A DNA stretch of 64,000 nt from assembly GCA_900095095.1 (NCBI GenBank), contig FMBT01000061.1:1-64000 (forward strand), written 5' to 3'. Every line of letters starts with the position of its first letter. Position 1 is the first letter of the stretch. Of this stretch, positions 57,146 to 64,000 are shown piece after piece. Position numbers and translations under genes: made by a program. The notes beneath the pieces are model-generated. The model was given only the letters and a program-made list of their open reading frames with translations, ran no database searches and was not told where the DNA came from. The DNA comes from Fragilariopsis cylindrus CCMP1102 (Eukaryota; Bacillariophyta; Bacillariophyceae; Bacillariales; Bacillariaceae).

Positions 57146-58562
57146 TTTTTTGTTTTTTTTTAAATTAATCTATGAAATAGTAGTAAATGTTCGGATTTTT
57201 TTTGATGACAAAGAAAAAGTAAACGAAAATGTTAGAAAACTATTTTGAACGTAAATGAGAAAAATTGATAATATATAATTTGATCGAGAGCTCGAAGAAA
57301 CAGCCCGATGAAGCTCCGTATTTTAAATCAAATATAATATATTCCTCGACGTTGTTGCGTATGGTTCTAATTCGTCAGTAAATACTACTACATGTGCTAG
57401 TACTATCGGTATTAGCTATTTCGCTATAATAAAAAGACCAGGAAATATACATAGTCACAAAAAGCATTCCCATTTTTTGAGAAGGACTCGCCACACTCCC
57501 ATCTCGGCATGTAGACGTATGTATCATTGCTTGCTTACCTTTTTCTTCTCCTTCTTCTTCTTCTTAAGATGTGTAGTCGGTCACTTTATATTTTAACAAA
57601 AAAAATACTCTTGTTGTTGTTAGTTTGTGGTAATACTGTAGCGAAGATGCGATCAAATAGAGGAGTAGAGAATTAACCACTAATTTTTCCGTCTCATTAA
57701 ATTGAAATATTTCGATCCGTTACTCGACAGGTACATCATTGGAGTTTATTGGAGCGAGTCGTTGAGCGTTCAACGTTTTGAGTATCGCATATCCGGCCAC
57801 CTTATAATCGCCATAGAAGAAATTTTGCACGTGTCAAGATTATATCGCTGCACGAATTGGATTTGTTTTTCGCGTGGTATCGCTAGTTTTGCAGTTTTAT
57901 ATAAATATCACCTGTATATGTTAATGTTCAGTTAAGTAAATGCGTTCCATTCCGAGCCTCGCAAAAAGAGATACACGTTGTGAGGAGTGCTCGTGCAATA
58001 TGAGAATTCTATTTTACAACTCTCTCGATCAAAACACCTTTCTCTCCATCAAACGTTCCACAATAAAAAATATACAATTACAACTAAGTTTCAATCTTTA
58101 TTGTACACGTAGTATTAGAACAAAGACTAAGGTGAGTTAGGAAAAATGATAGCATCCCATGATGTACTTGTATTGGAAATGGTCATGACAAACTATCTTC
58201 TGTAGATTAAAATGAAAGTAGTACGAACGGCTATATTAAGAGCCAAAGACAATTAGAGCCGTTGAGACAGTAATAAAGAAAGACCCGCACCTTCAAAAAT
58301 CGAACGCGATGTTAGTTCGACTTTACTTAGATTTGTGTTGTGTCAAAGAAAGTCAACGTTACTACCATACTGTGTTGTTCAAGTCTTTACCTACATTGTT
58401 ATGTTGATATTTACCTTTTATACTTAAAACTCACAAGCTGCGTTTACTACCCCATCACTCATCTCAACTCTACTCATTATTTATTTTTAATCGATAATTT
58501 TCGGGGAATCGTAGTTTTCATTTAGCACAAAAAAAATTCAAAAAACAATCTATATCATCAAT
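57146..58562. promoter_or_regulatory. Divergent spacer between the acidic membrane-protein paralogues
   Basis: About 1.4 kb separates the two head-to-head paralogues, so both promoters lie here. T-rich and TTC-repeat tracts occur at 57540-57570. Open frames (57702-57935 and others) show no coding pattern. No defined regulatory element identified. Confidence 0.4.
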
Positions 58563-59861
58563 ATGAAATTTACTCTCGCACTTGCAGCTCTTTCTGCTGC
58601 CGTCGTTTCGGCTAATCCATTTGCTCCACCAAAGAGCTCCAACAACGCTAAGAGCGCGTACATGTCCAAATTGATGACTAACGCACGTCCTACATCCAAT
58701 TCTCAATTAGGTCGCTCTCGTCGTCGTCTTGCCGACGATGATGGTGAAGAATATGAAGTGGATATCTCAGGATATTCACTCAAATTTGAACAATGTCAAT
58801 TTGTGAAGGCATACGATGATGAACTTGCCGAAGATGAAGATTCAACGACCGTCCTTGCCACAAAGAGATTCGTTATCTTCCGTTTGTGCCCAACCGGTAT
58901 GTGTGATTCTTGCACATATGACTTTGGTGAATACATCGTCGACCTTGAAGAATACTTGGAGGCAACCGTGGAATACCAACAAGAAATTCAAGAGAATATG
59001 TGTAATGCATGCGAAGAATGTGGAAACTATGAAGAAAACGAAGAAAATGATCAAGATCAAGACGAAGATGAAAGACGTCGTGCTATTGCCATCCGTAAAC
59101 TTCAAAACTACGATGTCGACTGTGATTCGTGTTACGATGAATGTATGAAGATCGAAAACATGGAAGACAATGGATACGTGGATGCTACTGAATTCCTTGA
59201 ATGTCAAATGATCTACGATCCTGAAGATGATGGTAAGACCGCACTGTATGCTGGTCCTATGTGTGCAAGCAGTGGATCCAAGATCAAGATCGGTGTCTTC
59301 TACGATGAAGATTGTAACGTACCTGATACCGACAAGGACGTCGATGATTACCTCATGGATGGAGATGGTGTCAGCATGAAACTTTCCCATGCTCTTTTGA
59401 AGACCGTGTACTCCACCGACTGTGTTTCTTGCTTACAAGTCGATGAAGAAGAAGAACAGAATGACGATAACGCCGATGAAGATGCCGAAGAAGAAGAACC
59501 TGAAGTTCTTGAAATGTGCGAACAACTTTACGAAGCTGCCGCCAAGTGTGAAAAGACCAACGGATTTGATAATGGATATGCTGCCTATAACGGATATGCC
59601 AACCAACTCGCACAAGAGAGTGTTGTCTGTGGCTTCGTTGAATCATTAAAGGCTGGAAGTTATGATGAATCTGGAGAAATCGTCGTCAACGGTGCCAATT
59701 CCTCAATCGGTGGATTAGCCGCAACTACTGGAGGACAAAAGTTTGCCCTTACCTTCTTCGTCTTTGGAACTGTCGGACTTGCTGGATATGCTGCCATGCT
59801 TCATTCGAAACTCACAAAGGGATCATCAGGTCTTTCTGAATCCAATGGTGCCATGGCATAA
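58563..59861 (+). CDS. Acidic Cys-rich type I membrane protein, paralogue of 55934-57145
   Basis: Uninterrupted 432-aa protein from ATG 58563. Signal peptide MKFTLALAALSAAVVSANPF; RRRLADDDGE at residues 53-62; then LKFEQCQFVKAYDD, TKRFVIFRLCPTGMC, FGEYIVDLEEYLEA, Cys-rich pairs (CNACEECG, CDSCYDEC), a poly-acidic run (DEEEEQNDD) and EMCEQLYEAAAKCE. One membrane segment at about 394-413 (KFALTFFVFGTVGLAGYAAML) and a short tail. IRKLQNYD near 173 is a further RXL-type site. The codon use looks more uniform and C-richer than most neighbours, which may indicate high expression. Function unknown; the same possibilities as for its paralogue apply. Confidence 0.7.
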   Translation: MKFTLALAALSAAVVSANPFAPPKSSNNAKSAYMSKLMTNARPTSNSQLGRSRRRLADDDGEEYEVDISGYSLKFEQCQFVKAYDDELAEDEDSTTVLATKRFVIFRLCPTGMCDSCTYDFGEYIVDLEEYLEATVEYQQEIQENMCNACEECGNYEENEENDQDQDEDERRRAIAIRKLQNYDVDCDSCYDECMKIENMEDNGYVDATEFLECQMIYDPEDDGKTALYAGPMCASSGSKIKIGVFYDEDCNVPDTDKDVDDYLMDGDGVSMKLSHALLKTVYSTDCVSCLQVDEEEEQNDDNADEDAEEEEPEVLEMCEQLYEAAAKCEKTNGFDNGYAAYNGYANQLAQESVVCGFVESLKAGSYDESGEIVVNGANSSIGGLAATTGGQKFALTFFVFGTVGLAGYAAMLHSKLTKGSSGLSESNGAMA

Positions 59862-61705
59862 ATTATTAACATGGTTTTTTAATAAATCAATACAATACAA
59901 ATACGACGGGCATTATTCTGTCAAGAAGTTGAAAGATTGACGAACAACTGCAACAACAAAAACAAACATGTACCATTTTTATCTCCTCCCATTGTGGGTC
60001 TAGTGTAACAGTGAAAAAAAACTTAGATAAATGCAAATTATATATTACAATAACTATTTGTATTATATTGATCTTTTGCTTACCTGCATATATATATAAA
60101 TTATTGTTTAATTAAAGTACTGCCTCTTTGCTCCTCACATCACAACCTTAGAAGGCTTGAGTCAAGTAGACCGCTGTCTACACTATACACTGTATTGATT
60201 AAAGACTGTCTCTTAAGCCGGACCCAATCCTAAGAAGGTTGTATAGTATCAATGCAATACAAACAATACATAGCATGGCTAAAAATAACTCCACCACTTA
60301 GCAGTTTAATGCTTACCTGCAAGTATAGAGTAATAGTCAACAAGTAGATTCAATAGTGCCTTTTACTTCAAGACACATATAGCTTTGGGACTAGATTGCG
60401 AGTACTAGAGCTAGTAGAGGCAAATTATTCTCAACACAAATCAATTGAGACGCTGTTGCAAACCACTAACAAACAATGCAAGACAATGCGTACACAGGCT
60501 GTCCTGCTGGTTAGTTGTCATAATAGTCCTGTTCCTTTTTTGTCTTCTACCCTCGGTACAATATTATATAGTACTGATAGAGGCAGCAACTAATTACTAC
60601 TAGAAAATGTGACTAGTATGTGACTTTTGGTCTGTAGTTGCAGTAAGAGATGGATGGTGGGGTAAAGCTGATGGCCCAGGATGTGGATGCCACTCACTCA
60701 AACAAAAACAAAGAAGGGGGGGGGGGGGTCCCATTGGAAACATTACCCCAATGATACCAAATTCAGCTTCTTTACCTTTTACATTTTAGCTGGTATTGAT
60801 GAAGAGCACCTCTATGATTTTGTTTTACAGATATAACTGATGTCCGGTACCTTCATAATAGAAAACCATAGTCCCCCATAGCGATTTTCATTCATTCTGG
60901 AGATTTGTAGTAGTAAGTAGTTAGTTAGAGATAGATAGTGTTTCTCATTGGATTGTTTGGGGTGTGTTCAGTGATGTGGCAGATATGAGATGAGGTGCTA
61001 CATCATATTTTTGGTTCTTTCTTCTTTATCTTACTATTATTATTAAGGAAACTATGAGAGTTAGAAGCAACAATGTAGTACACAAGTGTATTGATAGCAA
61101 ATGAAAAGTGGATAGTGATTCCACTATCAGCACAATATTGTATATATAACAATAGACAGCCAATACTGGCAAGTTCCGAGCAGATATTACACCTGAAAAG
61201 TAATGGATATCTGAAGTAGAGGTAGACAAGTTGAATTAAGTTCTACAAAGCTGCTACAGTACACTATGTAAGCTATAGTACTACAGTAGACCAACCTAAC
61301 ACAGCAGTACTGTGTTGTTAATACATTTTGTAGCTACGTGTCGGTCTGTCCTTTGATCAAAGAAGATCTAGCTCAAGTTAGCCGTGTTCTCAAAAAAAAT
61401 AGTATCCTGTCTCAATTTCTCCGTTATGGGACTTTTGCGTTATGTAAAAACTGATTCTCTGCTGTACCGCCTGAAGAAGCAATCAGTAGCTGAAATAGCG
61501 TTACGTGGTCAGCCAAATCAATAATAGCTATTACAGCATACAAGAACATTGTATTTGTATTTGAACTCTCCTGTTAATAGTAGGGCGTACTTGTATTACC
61601 GGGTACCCATTTTGTTATTTTGTACAGCCTTCGTCGCTCCATTCGATTCGGTGTCAGCCAGCATAATTCAAACAAAACAATCGAAACAAATATTACAATT
61701 GTAGT
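59862..61705. other. Intergenic, no gene recognised; contains a 13-G run
   Basis: About 1.8 kb without a supported gene. A run of 13 G residues (60716-60728) is unusual in this AT-rich DNA. Small open frames (60396-60593, 61026-61229) show no coding signal. Confidence 0.6.
60716..60728. repeat. Poly-G tract
   Basis: Thirteen consecutive G residues. The true length is uncertain if the assembly has homopolymer errors. Confidence 0.8.
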
Positions 61706-64000
61706 ATGATGAATGAGGTCGATAATACCAATATGGAAACAATGGAAGTGACAATGGACAGGGTACGAAGGCTAGCGAAGATGGCGATTCATCATTGGGC
61801 ATTTCGTCGGAAAATGTCGTCGCAGGAACGCAACGATCAGCTGAGACTCTCTTGGACTCAACAAATGAGAATCTCGATTGGGTTTTGACTAATTATGACC
61901 AAAAGAATACTGAACCACAGTCACTCGAACAAGAGCTTGGTCGTCTACAGGCTCTTCGGTCCTACCTACTTTTAGACAGCGAAAGAGAAGAACAATTTGA
62001 GCGCTTAACTGCGCTTGCCAGTCGAGTAATGGATGTACCAATTTGTCTGGTTAGTTTAGTCGATCTTGGTAGACAGTGGTTCATGTCCAATCGTGGTTTA
62101 GGTGATGTGAGGGAAACACCCAGAAGTTCCGCCTTTTGTAGTCACGCCATATTAAAAAAAATGAACTTCTTATAATCAAGGACGCCCAACTTGATCCTAG
62201 ATTTAATAATAATCCCTTGGTAACAGGACCACCCTTTATCCGATTTTATGCAGGTGCACCTCTCGAAACACCCGAGGGATATAAAGTCGGTACATTCTGT
62301 ATAATTGATACGAAGCCTTGGCCACAGGGATTGGACTTAGATGGCAAACAAAACCTACGAGAATTTGCAGGTTTGGCAGTAGAAGTGATGATCTCACGGA
62401 GGAAAAGACGAGAACGCGACGATGAAAAGAATTCCCAATTAATTGCCTGTGCCGCTCATGATCTACTTACACCCCTATCGGGAATTGAATTAAGTTTACA
62501 TCTACTCAAGGAAGACGAGGATTTTCAATCCAAGATGGCCCAGCATCATAAGGGTAAAATGAGGAAGGTAGAAACTTGTTCTGATATTATTCAAGATATT
62601 GTGAAAGTGTCCGTACAACTTACGCGGAAACAAAAAGTTCATTTGAACAATCCCTAATGAAAGCAAAGCTGCAGCGTGTCAATATAGATATCCTTGTTGA
62701 TAGGTTGTATACAGCAATCGAACCAGTTAAAAAGGATGTATCGATTACTATTTCCGTAGATGAAAATGTCCCGAAAGAAATTATTTCTGATCCATCGAAA
62801 TTGTTCCGGGGCGCTATGAACTATCTTGTGATTGCATGTAAACGTACCAAGAAAGGTCTAATAGCTTTAAGATTTTTAATGAAAAAGGCCGACTCATCAG
62901 ATGCTGATGCGGGCGGCGGCGGGAAATCTGTACTGTTTGTGACGTGTGAAGATACCGCTCCTGCTGTAGAATTGGATAAGTATGAACATTTGTTCAAACC
63001 TTCGTCAAAAGAAGTGAACCTATTTCCAGAGACTGGTGATACAGATGATGATACTACACAGGTTAGTGCGGATCTATGTCTGTTCTCTGTGGCTTGTGAG
63101 ATGAATGTAATTGGAGGAGAGTATGGCTTTCGACCACGAAATGAAGGCGACAAGGGCTGTGACGCTTACGACAAGGAGATTGGAAATATGACAGGCTCAG
63201 TCTTCTGGTTTTGTATCCCGTGTATGGAGTTGGAAGATGATCCTGATGCTCTATCTGAGGAGGACGAAAAAGATGCTACAATGCAATCCTCGATAGCTCG
63301 AAAGGATGATCCAAAGATCGACCAACAAGATTCAGAAGAGATTTCTACTACGGATGATTCAAACTTAGAAAGAAGCGTGCACTAATTATTGAAGACTCGG
63401 CCGTAATTCGAAATATGCTGGGCAAGAACCTTGAAAAACTTGGCTTCGAGGTATCCGAGGCGGAGAACGGAATGCAAGGCTTGGAAAAATTAAAGAGTTG
63501 TCTATTCGACGTGACTTTGGTCGACTTCTTAATGCCAATTATGGACGGTTTGGATTGTATGCAACAATATAGGGACTGGGAGAAGTATCACAGACCATGG
63601 ATGAAACAGCGACTTGTTGGAATATCGGCGCATGCAACCCAAGAAGACGTTGAAAAGGGATTGAAAATTGGAATGGATGACTATAGAGCAAAGCCAATAA
63701 CCTTTAAGGTACTTTCTGGTATAATTGAATGTGACGAGCAAATGAATATGAGCCGCCGTTTAGATGAGATTGAAAGAAGGGACGATTTGATAAAGAATGC
63801 TGAGAATGGTGGTAATGATGATGGAACGAAGAGAAAACCCAAGGTAGCCCATGTCATCGATGGTCGTGCCTGCACTTTACTCATTATTTCACCAAAGAGT
63901 GAAGAAGAGCACACGAAACTGATGCAAAAAGTTGTGAAGAATTCGGGATGGCAGACCACAACAGCGTCAACTGAAGGTGAAGCTTTAGTATGGTTGAAGA
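61706..64000 (+). CDS. GAF - histidine-kinase-like - REC - partial REC protein with degenerate ATPase boxes (partial, frame-interrupted)
   Basis: Paralogue of the 18659-21448 protein, cut by the window end. From ATG 61706, frame changes near 61745, 62155 (A-run), 62637 (A-run) and 63372 are needed. GAF: VPICLVSLVDLGRQWF, SAFCSHAIL, RFYAGAPLETPEGYKVGTFCI. H-box: LIACAAHDLLTPLSG with His at 62457-62459. ATP-binding domain is eroded: the N-box Asn is Ile (YLVIACKRT, 62831), G1 reads EDTAPAV instead of D-T-G-x-G-I (62951-62968), and G2 is SADLCLFSV. Receiver 1 is open from about 63383: ALIIEDSAVIRNMLG, LVDFLMPIMDG (phosphoacceptor Asp) and AKP. A second receiver starts near 63865 (TLLIISPKSEEEH). 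The protein probably cannot bind ATP in the usual way but could accept phosphate on His and Asp. Confidence 0.8.

Noticed and set aside
58842-59390. Antisense open frame of 182 codons inside the acidic membrane-protein gene
   Set aside because: Antisense shadow of a Glu/Asp-rich coding sequence, which lacks stop complements on the opposite strand.

Overview
The window looks like nuclear DNA of a diatom. The main reasons are a nucleus-encoded red-type Rubisco activase (CbbX) whose presequence carries the ASAFAP cleavage motif of diatom and other red-lineage complex plastids, short GT-AG introns, AT-rich spacers full of microsatellites, an EF-hand-tailed isocitrate dehydrogenase, a mitochondrial-type arginase and several families without well-known homologues. 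No rRNA, tRNA, CRISPR array, virus or intact transposon was recognised. The genus cannot be fixed from the sequence alone.

Layout. 0.2-2 kb: CbbX (-). 3.3-7.4 kb: RNA-binding protein with three dsRBD-like repeats and PPR-like helices (-). 7.9-11.8 kb: FYVE/class-3 lipase/FYVE protein (+). 12.6-15.5 kb: transportin-3-like importin (+). 15.7-17.6 kb: UAA nucleotide-sugar transporter (-). 18.7-21.4 kb: GAF/histidine-kinase-like/two-receiver protein (-). 22.5-23.7 kb: F-box-like protein (-). 24.3-25.6 kb: 2-oxoglutarate oxygenase (+). 26.1-27.8 kb: IDH with EF-hand (-). 28.6-31.3 kb: convergent pair of secreted paralogues. 33.4-34.8 kb: arginase (-). 36.2-38.1 kb: USP14/UBP6-like deubiquitinase (+). 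38.3-39.1 kb: GtrA-like membrane protein (-). 39.6-40.8 kb: alpha-SNAP (+). 40.9-42.5 kb: adenosine deaminase (-). 43.4-44.6 kb: permuted papain-like protein (-). 45.1-46.1 kb: SAP/THO1-like protein (+). 47-48.3 kb: protein with a bZIP-like basic region (-). 49-49.7 kb: Cys-rich membrane protein (+). 50.9-52.9 kb: DUF1995 protein (+). 53-54.5 kb: coiled-coil protein (-). 54.8-55.6 kb: F-box-like protein (+). 55.9-59.9 kb: divergent pair of acidic Cys-rich type I membrane proteins. 61.7-64 kb: second GAF/kinase-like/receiver protein (+), cut by the window end.

There is no operon logic; genes are mostly independent housekeeping units. Three paralogue pairs stand out. The most interesting is the two-component pair. 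The 18.7-21.4 kb copy has lost its phospho-acceptor histidine but keeps the main ATP-binding boxes. The 61.7 kb copy keeps the histidine but has lost the N, G1 and G2 boxes. This complementary decay suggests a split kinase acting in trans.

About a dozen otherwise conserved genes are interrupted by single-base frame changes, often at homopolymers, while neighbours are intact. This looks more like residual indels of a long-read assembly than pseudogenes, so protein descriptions here join frames where homology demands it.
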